Assembly (NCBI RefSeq): GCF_016735585.2
Contig: NZ_JAERSE020000004.1
Coordinates: 62,001-126,000, forward strand
Length of the DNA stretch: 64,000 bases
Source of the DNA: Chryseobacterium tagetis
Lineage (GTDB): Bacteria; Bacteroidota; Bacteroidia; Flavobacteriales; Weeksellaceae
Direction: 5' to 3'
Of this stretch, positions 35,656-44,270 are shown piece by piece; within the stretch, counting starts at the first letter, position 1, and each line of letters starts with the position of its first letter. The notes under the pieces are model-generated. The model was not told the origin of the DNA, did not search any database, and saw nothing but the letters and a program-made list of their open reading frames with translations. A program made the translations under genes and the position numbers.

Positions 35656-35680
35656 TTAAAAGTAAGATTTCCATTTCCCC

Positions 35681-35704
35681 TTGTCATTCCGTAGGAATCT
35701 AAGC
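35681..35704 (+). repeat. Left terminal inverted repeat of the GIY-YIG element
   Basis: 24 bases, beginning TTGTCATTCC and ending TCTAAGC. It contains the 13-base hairpin ATTCCGTAGGAAT. It pairs perfectly with 36052-36075. Confidence 0.85.
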
Positions 35705-35731
35705 CTTTTATAATATTAAAACACAACACAA

Positions 35732-36043
35732 ATGATAGAATTTTCAGAGGGAATTTATAGATTCTATGTTTATATTCTCACAAACAAAAGAAAAACTGTT
35801 TTTTATACAGGTGTGACCGGAAATCTGCATCAACGTTTAGATCAACATACAACCAAACAAAATTCAAGTAGCTTTACAGCAAGATATAATGTAGAGTTTT
35901 ATGAAAGATTCGGATGGATTCAACAAGCAATTGAAAGAGAAAAAGAAATTAAAAACCTTTCAAGAAATAAAAAATTAGAGTTGATAAGACTTGTAAATCC
36001 TAATTTAGATTTTTGGAATTATTTATTTAAAGATATAGTGTGA
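35732..36043 (+). CDS. Small GIY-YIG nuclease (URI-type)
   Basis: A 103-residue, basic, single-domain GIY-YIG protein. FYVYILTNKRKTVFYTGVTG holds the GIY-YIG strands (IYG..YIG replaced by VYI..FYTG), followed by NLHQRLDQH (Arg and His of the motif). A catalytic-Glu helix with IEREKEIKNL follows. Family members nick or cut DNA; the role of such small stand-alone forms is unclear. Its gene is alone between perfect inverted repeats, like a nuclease moving with its own palindromes. No TAnnTTTG promoter was found upstream, so read-through from the gene at 35023 is likely. Confidence 0.9.
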   Translation: MIEFSEGIYRFYVYILTNKRKTVFYTGVTGNLHQRLDQHTTKQNSSSFTARYNVEFYERFGWIQQAIEREKEIKNLSRNKKLELIRLVNPNLDFWNYLFKDIV

Positions 36044-36051
36044 AAGTAACA

Positions 36052-36075
36052 GCTTAGATTCCTACGGAATGACAA
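36052..36075 (-). repeat. Right terminal inverted repeat of the GIY-YIG element
   Basis: Exact reverse complement of 35681-35704, with the same central hairpin. It lies 8 bases after the nuclease stop codon. Confidence 0.85.
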
Positions 36076-36114
36076 TCAGAATGGATAAATAACATATTGA
36101 TTGTATTCTTACAA

Positions 36115-36675
36115 TTAATTATCCTCAAACTCATTGTTTTTCAGCAATTCTGCCAAGACTTTTTTCGCCCGCATGACACGAACTTTGGTATTGGCAACAG
36201 AAATCCCCAATTCTTCGGCAATTTCTTTAATGCTTTTTTCTTCAAAAAATCTCAATCGGATAATATCCTGATAATTGGCATCTAAAGATTCGATTGCTTT
36301 AATGATTTTCTTTTGTTCTTCATCAGAGATCATCAATTCTTCTGGAGATTTTGCATACTGGTTTTTTACTTCATCAAGATTCTCTGTAGGATCCTGATTT
36401 TCTCTTGATTTTTTTCTCCAAAAATCGATGATTGTATTTTGAGCAATCGTCAACACCCAAGTTTTAAACTGAAAATGAGGATCGTACATATCCAGTTTAG
36501 ACAGAACCTTTGAGAAAACATTCACCGTAATTTCATCTGCATCATTTTCATCCATTACCTTTTTCATCACAAAAGAAAAAGTATCAACCCAGAAGATATT
36601 GATAAGCTTGGTCTGAGCTTTCTGGTCTTTTTCTTTAGCTTTAGCAATAAGCAGGAATAATTGTTCGTCGTTCAT
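36115..36675 (-). CDS. ECF-type sigma-70 factor
   Basis: A 186-residue sigma factor. Region 2 contains NDADEITVNVFSKVL and FKTWVLTIAQNTIIDFWRK, and region 4 contains IIRLRFFEEKSIKEIAEELG with SVANTKVRVMRAKK. The start at 36675 (MNDEQLFLLIAKAKEKD) matches ECF N-termini better than the longer frame from 36786. No anti-sigma gene is adjacent. It is divergent from tyrS and ends close to the GIY-YIG element. Confidence 0.9.
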   Translation of the reverse strand: MNDEQLFLLIAKAKEKDQKAQTKLINIFWVDTFSFVMKKVMDENDADEITVNVFSKVLSKLDMYDPHFQFKTWVLTIAQNTIIDFWRKKSRENQDPTENLDEVKNQYAKSPEELMISDEEQKKIIKAIESLDANYQDIIRLRFFEEKSIKEIAEELGISVANTKVRVMRAKKVLAELLKNNEFEDN

Positions 36676-36810
36676 TACTAACAAATATAACTGATTTGTT
36701 TCATATCCGCAAAAATGTAGGTTTATCTGTTTCAGATTGATTATTACCCTAAAATTCTCAAGGATTGTACATTTTATGTTCAGCACGTATTCCTTTCCTA
36801 TTGAATTTCT

Positions 36811-36818
36811 TATCTTTG
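36811..36818 (+). promoter_or_regulatory. -7 promoter box of tyrS
   Basis: TATCTTTG is an exact match to TAnnTTTG, 26 bases before the ATG at 36845. No clear -33 TTG was seen at the usual distance. Confidence 0.5.
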
Positions 36819-36844
36819 CACATTAAATTTTAAAGCAGAAAATA

Positions 36845-38140
36845 ATGAACTCTTTTATTGAAGAACTGAAATGGCGCGGGCTTTTTGCCGACATGATGCC
36901 CGGAACGGATGAGCAACTGGATAAGGAAATGACAACAGCCTATATCGGTTTTGATCCTACCGCAGATTCTTTACATATCGGAAGTCTTATTCAGATCAAA
37001 ATTTTGGCTCATTTTCAACAGCACGGTCATAAGCCGATTGCGTTGGTTGGTGGTGCTACAGGAATGATTGGTGACCCTTCAGGAAAGTCTGCCGAAAGAA
37101 ATCTTTTAGATGAAGCTACCCTTCTTCATTATGTTGATTGCCTGAAAAACCAACTTTCAAGATTTTTAAATTTTGACGGAAATGAAACCAATAAAGCAGA
37201 ATTGGTCAACAACTACGACTGGATGAAAAATATTTCTTTCCTTGATTTTGCAAAAAATGTAGGAAAAAATATTACCGTAAATTATATGATGGCGAAAGAT
37301 TCTGTGAAGAAAAGATTTTCGGGAGAATCCGGTGCAGATGGGATGAGCTTTACAGAATTTACCTACCAATTGATTCAAGGGTATGACTTTTTACATTTAT
37401 ACCAGAATAATAATGTAAAGCTTCAGATGGGAGGTTCTGACCAGTGGGGAAATATCACAACCGGTACAGAACTTATCCGCAGAAAAGCTCAGGGAGAAGC
37501 ATTTGCTTTGACTGTTCCTCTGATTACGAAAGCGGATGGTACTAAATTCGGAAAATCTGAAAGCGGAGAAAATTATTGGCTAGATCAAAAGAAAACTTCC
37601 CCTTACAAATTCTACCAGTTTTGGGTCAATTCAAGAGATGATGATGCGGAAAGATTCATTAAATTCTATACTTTTTTAGCGAAAGAGGAAATTGAAGCTT
37701 TAATTGAGGAACATAAAATATCTCCAAATGAAAGAAAACTGCAGAAAAAATTAGCTGAGGAAGTAACAGTTTGGGTTCACGGAAGAGAAGAATATGAAAA
37801 AGCATTGAAGGCTTCTGAAATTCTTTTTGGACGTTCAACTGCTGAAGATTTGGCAAATCTTGATGAAGAGCTTTTTCTTGAAGTTTTTGATGGAGTTTCT
37901 CAAAAAGAAGTGGCAAAAAATGATGTTTTAGGAGTAAATATTGTTGACTTACTTTCTGAAAAATCAGGTTTTTTAAAATCTAAAAGTGAAGCGACAAGAG
38001 AATTGAAAGGAAATTCAATTTCTGTAAATAAACAAAAGGTAAATGAAGTGTATACTGCTAATGAAAGTGATTTAATTGACGGAAAATTTCTTCTTTTACA
38101 AAAAGGAAAGAAAAGCTACTTCATTGTAAAAGTGATTTAA
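36845..38140 (+). CDS. tyrS: Tyrosyl-tRNA synthetase
   Basis: TyrS charges tRNA-Tyr with tyrosine in the cytoplasm. The 431-residue protein has the HIGH-type motif HIGS at residues 44-47 ([13 protein letters not shown]), the class I KMSKS-like loop KFGKSESG and a C-terminal S4-type RNA-binding domain ([19 protein letters not shown]). Length is complete. A strong hairpin terminator follows. Confidence 0.96.
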   Translation: MNSFIEELKWRGLFADMMPGTDEQLDKEMTTAYIGFDPTADSLHIGSLIQIKILAHFQQHGHKPIALVGGATGMIGDPSGKSAERNLLDEATLLHYVDCLKNQLSRFLNFDGNETNKAELVNNYDWMKNISFLDFAKNVGKNITVNYMMAKDSVKKRFSGESGADGMSFTEFTYQLIQGYDFLHLYQNNNVKLQMGGSDQWGNITTGTELIRRKAQGEAFALTVPLITKADGTKFGKSESGENYWLDQKKTSPYKFYQFWVNSRDDDAERFIKFYTFLAKEEIEALIEEHKISPNERKLQKKLAEEVTVWVHGREEYEKALKASEILFGRSTAEDLANLDEELFLEVFDGVSQKEVAKNDVLGVNIVDLLSEKSGFLKSKSEATRELKGNSISVNKQKVNEVYTANESDLIDGKFLLLQKGKKSYFIVKVI

Positions 38141-38160
38141 TCTTTACTAAAGATATATAC

Positions 38161-38194
38161 AAAAAGCGGCGAGATAAATCTCGCCGCTTTTTTT
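38161..38194. terminator. Terminator after tyrS
   Basis: GCGGCGAGAT (38166-38175) pairs with ATCTCGCCGC (38178-38187) around AA, with A-run before and T-run after. Bidirectional; it also lies downstream of the lipoprotein gene at 38220. Confidence 0.85.
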
Positions 38195-38219
38195 CATCAC
38201 AAAATTAATCCTGCATTTT

Positions 38220-38636
38220 TTAGAATGTATAGGAAGCTGAAGCCGATAAAACCTGGCCGCTAGACGTTCCTTCTTTTTTAAGTTCTCCGTCTACCCAGAT
38301 TTGAACTTTTAAGGTAGATGAGGCATTTGCTCCTGTTGCTCCCACGGCGATATTAGCACCATAAGCACCTGCATCAGAAGTAACTTCCGGGCTTGTCCAA
38401 GTGGTTCCGCTAAGGCTTGATGCCGTTGTAGGATTTCCATCAATTCCGTAAACAGCAACATCGATATCACTTCCTGAGGAAGCTATGGCTTTGAAAACAA
38501 CTTTATGAGATTTTCCGGCTCCGGGAATATTGTCGTCATCATCATTTTTACAAGATGCGACGAATCCGATCAACATGGTTGCCATTAATGCTACAAAAGT
38601 TCCTCTCAAGACATGTACGATTTTCATTTTTTTCAT
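38220..38636 (-). CDS. Small DDDD lipoprotein 1
   Basis: A 138-residue lipoprotein: MKKMKIVHVLRGTFVALMAT, lipobox VASC, then the acidic tract KNDDDDN. The mature domain has HKVVFKA, WTSPEV, and a C-terminal LKVQIWVDGELKKEG segment. It is divergent from the NarL-type sensor kinase and related to the lipoprotein at 41517-41963 (shared W-S-E and IW-DGE segments). Resembles MmpS-like small lipoproteins loosely. Probably outer-membrane anchored; function unknown. Confidence 0.8.
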   Translation of the reverse strand: MKKMKIVHVLRGTFVALMATMLIGFVASCKNDDDDNIPGAGKSHKVVFKAIASSGSDIDVAVYGIDGNPTTASSLSGTTWTSPEVTSDAGAYGANIAVGATGANASSTLKVQIWVDGELKKEGTSSGQVLSASASYTF

Positions 38637-38731
38637 AAGTTTTTTTGTTAAATTTTTCTACTTTAATTAAATATTCTATGATTAGTGATTTGGTACCTGC
38701 AAAGCTATCAGTAGATGCCTAACCTATCAAT

Positions 38732-38793
38732 CCTAAAAAACAAGTATTTTTTTATACCTAAAACAAGGTATTTTTTATGCTGTTTTTTTTAGG
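38732..38793. promoter_or_regulatory. Nested inverted repeats in the divergent promoter region
   Basis: ATACCT (38754-38759) and AGGTAT (38766-38771) form a perfect 6-base inverted repeat with a 6-base spacer. An outer CCTAAAAAACA (from 38732) and TGTTTTTTTTAGG (to 38793) also match as inverted copies. They lie between the lipoprotein and sensor kinase genes, a plausible place for an autoregulatory site. Confidence 0.45.
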
Positions 38794-38845
38794 TAAATTG
38801 GGCGTTTTATAAAATCACCGTTCTAAACAACCGAATCAACAACTC

Positions 38846-40840
38846 ATGAACAGACTACTTATTTTATTAAGTATATTAATATCTTTTACGTTACAAGCTC
38901 AACAAATTATCCCACTCAATGAAAAGCCTTATTTAGATAGTTTAAAAAATGTAGTTCATACAAAAACAAATGCCCAGTCTATCGCAGAATCCGCTTTTCT
39001 TTTATCCAATTATTACCGGAATACAGATTCTTCTCTCAGCAGAAAATATCTGGAACAGGGAAAAAAACTGGCTCAAAAGAATCCTTATCTTCTTGCTAAA
39101 TATTTTTATTTTGAAGGCCAGTACAATCTGGATCATAATAAAGAAAAAGCAGCCCTTTTTTATCAGCTTTCTATTAAAGAATTATCTAAATTTAAAACTG
39201 AAGAATCGGCTTTTTTACAGGCTCTTGCATGGTACAGCTACGGAGTGACTCAAAAAAACAAAGAAGGATATCCGTTTTTACTGAAGATCATCCTTGAAAA
39301 AAGTATTCCTTTGGTTGAAAAGTATGAAAATAACAAAAGTCTCGGTTTTTTATACACGCAACTCGCCATTATCCTTACTTATAATGCAGAGTTTGAAAAA
39401 GCAGGAAACTATAATAAAAAAGCTTTAGCCATCTTAGAAAAGTCATATCCGAATTCTTCTGAGCTGTTTTATACGTATTTGAATTCCGCCAGCAATTTCT
39501 GTTATCAGGCCAAAGGTGATGAAGCCAAAAAATTCCTCGATAAAGCCGAAAAACTGATACAACCCTACCCTGAATCTTCTGCCAATGCTTTTTATTATTA
39601 TGGAAAAACGCTTTACCTGATTACCAAGCAAAGAAATGAAGAAGCACTTCCTGTTATTCAGAAAGGTATTTTTTATTCAGTGAAATTCGGGCAGAATTTA
39701 CTGGCACAAATGTTTTACTTCAACAAGTATGATATTTTAAAAAAACTGAAAAGGTATGATGAAGCCAAAAAAACTCTTGAAGATATCCTTGCAGAGCAAT
39801 CTTTAGCCTCAGATCTTAACAACAGAAAAATGATCTACAAACAGCTTTCACTGCTTAGTCAGGAAATGGGAGATGCTAAGAAAGCTTTGCTGTGGGAACA
39901 AAAATATTCTAAACTGAATGACAGCCTGAATTCTGAAAGTGTAAAATTAGAGATCAATAAGATTGAAGCAAAATTCAATACTGCCGAAAAAGAGAGAAAA
40001 ATCGCGACTCTGAATGCCGAAAAAAAACAAAGGGAACTGGAAGTAAATAAGAAAAACTCCTATTTAATAGGACTCAGTCTCGTCCTGTCATTATTGATTA
40101 TCTTTTTTATTTTCTTCTTTATCATCTACAGAAAAAACAAAAAAATATCTGAGCAAAAGGAAATCAATCTTCAGCAAAAAATCACTGATATAAAACAAAA
40201 AGAAGAACTCAGTCTCACCAAAGCCATTCTTGAAGGTGAAGAAAGGGAAAGAGAGCGTGTTGCCAGAGATCTTCATGATGGTTTAGGCGGAATGCTTGCC
40301 GGAGTAAAAATTAATTTTTCAACATGGTCTTCCAACCACCTTGACCCTGAAAAAGATAAAGAGTTTTACAGAATCCTGTCACAGTTGGATAATTCTGTTG
40401 GCGAGCTTCGCCACGTTGCCAGAAACCTGATGCCTGAATCCTTACTTAATTTCGGACTGGAAACTGCTTTAAATGATCTTTGTGATTTTTACATCAGAAA
40501 AGATCTTGATATAGATTTTCAACCGATCAATATTGAAAAAAAGCTGCCACTTAATATCCAGCTTAATATTTACAGAATTGTACAGGAACTCTTAGCCAAT
40601 GCGGTAAAGCATTCCGGTGCCAATAATATTTTGCTCCAATGTTCTCAGTCCGAAGAAAATTTCTTCATTACCATTGAAGACAACGGAAACGGATTTGCAA
40701 AAAACAGTACAGAAAAAACAAAAAGTCTCGGACTTCTAAATCTGAAAAACAGAGTAGATTACCTGAAAGGAAAAATGGAAATAAGCTCTGACAGTGAAGG
40801 AACTACCATAAACATTGAACTTAATACGCATGCAGACTGA
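38846..40840 (+). CDS. TPR-containing NarL-family (HisKA_3) sensor histidine kinase
   Basis: A 664-residue sensor. A signal peptide (LLILLSILISFTLQAQQ) is followed by a TPR-rich periplasmic region (about 30-370). A coiled region and a membrane helix (LIGLSLVLSLLIIFFIFFFI) come next, then the HisKA_3 dimerisation domain with RERVARDLHDGLGGMLAG (His in RDLHDG) and HATPase_c (NAVKHSGANNI, DNGNGFA). It is translationally coupled to the regulator gene, which overlaps its end by 11 bases. Confidence 0.92.
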   Translation: MNRLLILLSILISFTLQAQQIIPLNEKPYLDSLKNVVHTKTNAQSIAESAFLLSNYYRNTDSSLSRKYLEQGKKLAQKNPYLLAKYFYFEGQYNLDHNKEKAALFYQLSIKELSKFKTEESAFLQALAWYSYGVTQKNKEGYPFLLKIILEKSIPLVEKYENNKSLGFLYTQLAIILTYNAEFEKAGNYNKKALAILEKSYPNSSELFYTYLNSASNFCYQAKGDEAKKFLDKAEKLIQPYPESSANAFYYYGKTLYLITKQRNEEALPVIQKGIFYSVKFGQNLLAQMFYFNKYDILKKLKRYDEAKKTLEDILAEQSLASDLNNRKMIYKQLSLLSQEMGDAKKALLWEQKYSKLNDSLNSESVKLEINKIEAKFNTAEKERKIATLNAEKKQRELEVNKKNSYLIGLSLVLSLLIIFFIFFFIIYRKNKKISEQKEINLQQKITDIKQKEELSLTKAILEGEERERERVARDLHDGLGGMLAGVKINFSTWSSNHLDPEKDKEFYRILSQLDNSVGELRHVARNLMPESLLNFGLETALNDLCDFYIRKDLDIDFQPINIEKKLPLNIQLNIYRIVQELLANAVKHSGANNILLQCSQSEENFFITIEDNGNGFAKNSTEKTKSLGLLNLKNRVDYLKGKMEISSDSEGTTINIELNTHAD

Positions 40841-41468
40841 AAAAATAAACATCGTCATTGTAGACGACCACCCTATTGTGATTGAAGGCCTAAAAATGAT
40901 GCTGAGCAATCAGTCGTATTTTCATATTCTTCAAAGTTTCACAACAGGCTCGGAAATCATTGACTTTATAAAGACCCATCCTATAGATATTATTCTTCTG
41001 GACATCACTTTGCCCGACTGTAACGGAATTGAACTTTGTAATGAGATCAAGAAAACAGTTCCGGACACTTCAGTAATTATGTTCAGTAACAGATCTGAAA
41101 GGAGTATTATCATGCAGTGTATTCAAAACGGAGCCAGTGGATATTTATTAAAAAACACGTCTATTGATGAACTCATAGAATGTCTAAGAGGTGTACTCTC
41201 CGGAAATATCGTTTTCTGTAATGAGACGAAACAAATTATAAGTAAACTTTCACATACGGAAATAACCGTTCCAAGATTAACGAAAAGGGAAAAGGAAATT
41301 TTAAAATTGGTTGCGGAAGGAAAAACCAGTGCTTTGATTGCTGATGAATTGTTTTTAAGCCCATTAACCGTAGATACGCACAGGAAAAACTTACTTCAAA
41401 AGTTTCAGGCAAAGAATTCTACAGAGCTTATCAGTCTGGCCATTCAGCACAATATGATCGGTAACTAA
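40830..41468 (+). CDS. NarL/LuxR-family response regulator
   Basis: A 212-residue regulator. The receiver has acidic pocket VDDH (11-14) and phospho-acceptor Asp58 in ILLDITLPD. The C-terminal LuxR HTH has LTKREKEILKLVAEG and LFLSPLTVDTHRKNLLQKF. ATG at 40830 is chosen over a TTG at 40815. It overlaps the kinase stop by 11 bases. It probably regulates the two bracketing small lipoprotein genes and itself, which is inference. Confidence 0.92.
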   Translation: MQTEKINIVIVDDHPIVIEGLKMMLSNQSYFHILQSFTTGSEIIDFIKTHPIDIILLDITLPDCNGIELCNEIKKTVPDTSVIMFSNRSERSIIMQCIQNGASGYLLKNTSIDELIECLRGVLSGNIVFCNETKQIISKLSHTEITVPRLTKREKEILKLVAEGKTSALIADELFLSPLTVDTHRKNLLQKFQAKNSTELISLAIQHNMIGN

Positions 41469-41495
41469 AAACCCACCTTAATAAGGTGGGTTTTT
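41466..41495. terminator. Bidirectional terminator after the regulator
   Basis: ACCCACCTT (41471-41479) pairs with AAGGTGGGT (41483-41491), with A-run before and T-run after. It lies between convergent genes. Confidence 0.82.
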
Positions 41496-41516
41496 AAAGA
41501 TATATAAAAGTATTTT

Positions 41517-41963
41517 TTATAATTCAAGGAAACTGTGAGCTACAGCAGCACTTTTAGTTCCATTACCTGTTACAGTAGCCGTTTCAGCAACTTCTCCATC
41601 TATCCAGATGGTAACAGTAAGCTTAGAATCAGGGTTAGGAAGTTCTGCATTAGCTGCTAAATTCAATTGTGACTGGCTAGAATTCACGAAAAATTCTCCA
41701 CTTGCCCAAGTCAGTCCTTCAGTATCAAACTGAGTCTGTTGGTTAGTACCTACCTGAGTAACAATTGTTTTAAAAATATGAATAGGAGCGGTTGGAGGAG
41801 TCGTTCCGCCAGGAACTATTTTTGCTTCAAATTGAACAACATGATCTACATATCCATCATCGTCGTCTTTTTTACAAGAATTAACCACTACAATTACTGA
41901 AAATAACACAGCAAATAAATAAGAAAGTCTAAGTAAATTTTTTGATTTGTAAAATTGCTTCAT
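41517..41963 (-). CDS. Small DDDD lipoprotein 2
   Basis: A 148-residue lipoprotein with lipobox VNSC and the acidic tract KKDDDDG. The mature part has FEAKIVPGGT, TWASGEFF and LTVTIWIDGEVAETA, matching lipoprotein 1 at 38220 in both W-S-E and IW-DGE segments. A GGAGA-like ribosome-binding site precedes the ATG at 41963, and the longer frame to 42062 adds 33 hydrophobic residues without support. It sits at the far side of the two-component system, on the opposite strand. Confidence 0.8.
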   Translation of the reverse strand: MKQFYKSKNLLRLSYLFAVLFSVIVVVNSCKKDDDDGYVDHVVQFEAKIVPGGTTPPTAPIHIFKTIVTQVGTNQQTQFDTEGLTWASGEFFVNSSQSQLNLAANAELPNPDSKLTVTIWIDGEVAETATVTGNGTKSAAVAHSFLEL

Positions 41964-42179
41964 TTCTCCAAATAAATTTTTATGTTTCAAATATAGGCTT
42001 TTTATCAATATAAAAATAACTTTTATGAAAATTTTCCAATAAAGATTTACAAAAAATATCAAATCATTAAAACCCTCCCAACAAGATTATAGGGCTTTTA
42101 TAAAATTATAAAAAATCACCTGGAAACCGATTCACTTATATAATCATGATTTCCAATTCAATCCATTTGATTAATTATT

Positions 42180-42187
42180 TATCTTTG
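42180..42187 (+). promoter_or_regulatory. -7 box directly before the esterase gene
   Basis: TATCTTTG, an exact TAnnTTTG match, ends 5 bases before the ATG at 42193. Transcription would begin at or near the start codon, suggesting a leaderless mRNA. Confidence 0.55.
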
Positions 42188-42192
42188 TCTTT

Positions 42193-42831
42193 ATGAATTT
42201 AGATTACATTGTAAGAGAACCCGAAAATATAACTTCCAGTACTCCAATCCTTTTTATGCTGCACGGATACGGAAGTAATGAACAAGACCTTTTCAGCTTT
42301 AGAGAAACGCTTCCGAAAGACTGGATTATTGTAAGTTTCAGAGCTCCTAAAGCCACCCAGTTTGAAGGCTTTTCCTGGTATGATATCGACTTTAATAACC
42401 CGGAAAACTTCATTGATGTTTCACAAGCTGAAGAATCTTTACAATCGGTTTTAGAAAATATTTTAAAGATTGTCAATCATTATGGGCTTGTTGATGGCAA
42501 AACCCATCTTTGCGGTTTCAGCCAGGGAGGTATTTTATGTTATTCTTTAGCGTTAAGATATCCTGAAATGTTCAATTATGTCGCTTGCTTAAGTAGCTAT
42601 CCAGAGGAAAAAATACTGGGAAATATTGTAAAAGATAAAAAGAAGCTGGAAAAATTACGCTTTTTTGTTTCCCACGGAACAGACGATGCTGTGATTCCTT
42701 TAGAATGGGGACGAAAAGCTGCAGACCTTCTGTATGATCTGAGTTGTTACTTTACATTCAGAGAATATATGAGCGGACATGGCGTCAATCAGAAAAACTA
42801 TATGGATCTGATGGACTTCTTCTCAAAGTAA
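42193..42831 (+). CDS. Phospholipase/carboxylesterase-type alpha/beta hydrolase
   Basis: A 212-residue serine hydrolase of the YpfH/EstB-type (phospholipase/carboxylesterase) group. HGYGSNEQDLF forms the oxyanion region, GFSQGGILCY the nucleophile elbow, and SHGTDDAVIPLEWG carries the acid. The catalytic His is in SGHGVNQ. Cytosolic, no signal peptide. Substrates of such enzymes are short-chain esters or acyl groups. Confidence 0.87.
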   Translation: MNLDYIVREPENITSSTPILFMLHGYGSNEQDLFSFRETLPKDWIIVSFRAPKATQFEGFSWYDIDFNNPENFIDVSQAEESLQSVLENILKIVNHYGLVDGKTHLCGFSQGGILCYSLALRYPEMFNYVACLSSYPEEKILGNIVKDKKKLEKLRFFVSHGTDDAVIPLEWGRKAADLLYDLSCYFTFREYMSGHGVNQKNYMDLMDFFSK

Positions 42832-42879
42832 ATTAAGAAAACCTCAACAATATCCTACCTTAAATAAACTATTGATAAG

Positions 42880-42906
42880 CATTCTCAGATTTGAGAATGT
42901 TTTTTA
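42880..42906 (+). terminator. Terminator after the esterase
   Basis: CATTCTCA (42880-42887) pairs with TGAGAATG (42892-42899), followed by a T-run. Confidence 0.8.
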
Positions 42907-42940
42907 TTGATGATAAGGATAAATTCACTAAATTCATTAT

Positions 42941-44269
42941 ATGAAATTCTATTATTCTACATTAATTATTTTATTCAGCATCATACTAAATGCTCAAAAT
43001 TCATTTGAAATACAGAATGCTAAAAAAACTGTAATTCCTTTTAAATTGATCAACAATCTGATTTTTATTCCGGTAAATGTAAATGGAGCAAATCTAACAT
43101 TTCTTTTAGATACTGGAGTTGCAGAAACCTCTATTTTTAGCCTTGAAAATAAAGACTTAAAACTTCCTAATCTTGAAAAAATTAAATTTTCAGGTTTAGG
43201 AGGTAATGCAAGCATAGACGGTTTTCGCTCCGATAATAATATTATCAGAATAGGAAAGAATTATACAAGCACTACATCAACACTTTTTATTATTACCAAT
43301 CAAGATTTTAATATTTCATCTCATATAGGAATTCCTGTTAACGGAATTATTGGTTATCACTTTTTTAAAAATCATCTCGTTCTCATAGACTATTTAGCAA
43401 AAAAAATTATTATTTATAATGATGAAAATCTATTTAAGAAAAAAATAAAAAATTTCGAAGGAGTTGATATTACCGTTGAAAAAAACAAACCTTACATCTT
43501 AGCTAATGTAGAAATGACCAACGAAAAGAAAGATTCTAAATTACTAATAGATCTTGGAAACAGTGATGCGATTTGGCTATTCCCTACGCTTATCAAAAAT
43601 TTTGTGTATAACAGACCTAATATCGATGATTTCTTAGGGAGAGGGTTTAATGGAGATATTTATGGAAAACGAAGCAGAATCCATAATTTATACTTAGGGA
43701 ATTTCAGGTTTGAAAAACCACTAACAGCGATGCCTGACGAGTATTCTATTCAACATATAAGTTTGATAGAGAATAGAAAAGGATCAATAGGAGGAGACAT
43801 TATGAGACGTTTTACTATCGCTTTTGATTATTCAAATCAGAAGCTCTACTTAAGAAAAAACAGAAATTTTAATGATCCATTTCATTTCAATATGAGCGGT
43901 CTTGATTTCAGGCAAGATGGTTTGGAATGGTCTAAAGATGAAGTAAGCCTCATGACACAGAATAAAAACAATCAAAATAGCGGAGCTACCGAATTGATTA
44001 TGAGCAATCTCCAATATAATTTTGTGTTAAAACCTATTTTCGCTATTGCAGGGGTAAGAAAAGATTCTCCTGCTGATAAAGCCGGCCTTAAAAAAGACGA
44101 CAAGTTGATCAGTATAAACGGCAAAAAAACAGTGGATATGACGATGGAAAAAATAATGGAAATGATGAAGTCTGAAGAAGGAAAAACAATCAATATGCAG
44201 ATCCAAAGAAATAATAAAGAAATGATTTTAAGCTTTGACTTAGAAGATCCAATCCCATATCAAGAATAA
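42941..44269 (+). CDS. Exported retropepsin-like protease with PDZ domain
   Basis: A 442-residue protein with a signal peptide (STLIILFSIILNAQN). The first retropepsin-like half carries FLLDTGVAETS (Asp57, DTG 57-59). The second half holds LLIDLGNSDA with DLG at 204-206, where Thr is replaced by Leu. A C-terminal PDZ domain (about 355-435) has GVRKDSPADKAGLKKDDKLI. Related proteins of Bacteroidota are thought to be periplasmic aspartyl peptidases. The second site may be weakened by the Thr-to-Leu change. Confidence 0.85.
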   Translation: MKFYYSTLIILFSIILNAQNSFEIQNAKKTVIPFKLINNLIFIPVNVNGANLTFLLDTGVAETSIFSLENKDLKLPNLEKIKFSGLGGNASIDGFRSDNNIIRIGKNYTSTTSTLFIITNQDFNISSHIGIPVNGIIGYHFFKNHLVLIDYLAKKIIIYNDENLFKKKIKNFEGVDITVEKNKPYILANVEMTNEKKDSKLLIDLGNSDAIWLFPTLIKNFVYNRPNIDDFLGRGFNGDIYGKRSRIHNLYLGNFRFEKPLTAMPDEYSIQHISLIENRKGSIGGDIMRRFTIAFDYSNQKLYLRKNRNFNDPFHFNMSGLDFRQDGLEWSKDEVSLMTQNKNNQNSGATELIMSNLQYNFVLKPIFAIAGVRKDSPADKAGLKKDDKLISINGKKTVDMTMEKIMEMMKSEEGKTINMQIQRNNKEMILSFDLEDPIPYQE

Positions 44270-44270
44270 T

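Larger units (their letters stand above)
35681..36075 (+). mobile_element. Putative GIY-YIG element bounded by perfect 24-base inverted repeats
   Basis: The unit is 395 bases: a left arm at 35681-35704 starting TTGTCATTCCGTAGGAATC, a single gene, and a right arm at 36052-36075 that is the exact reverse complement. Each arm also holds the mini-palindrome ATTCC-GTA-GGAAT. No target-site duplication was found at the outer edges. Outer ends resemble those of repeats at 1571, 22604 and 33905. Confidence 0.6.

Noticed and set aside
35732..36043. GIY-YIG protein as an UvrC-type repair enzyme or homing endonuclease in an intron
   Set aside because: It is a 103-residue single domain without UvrC parts, and no interrupted gene or intron structure is present around it.
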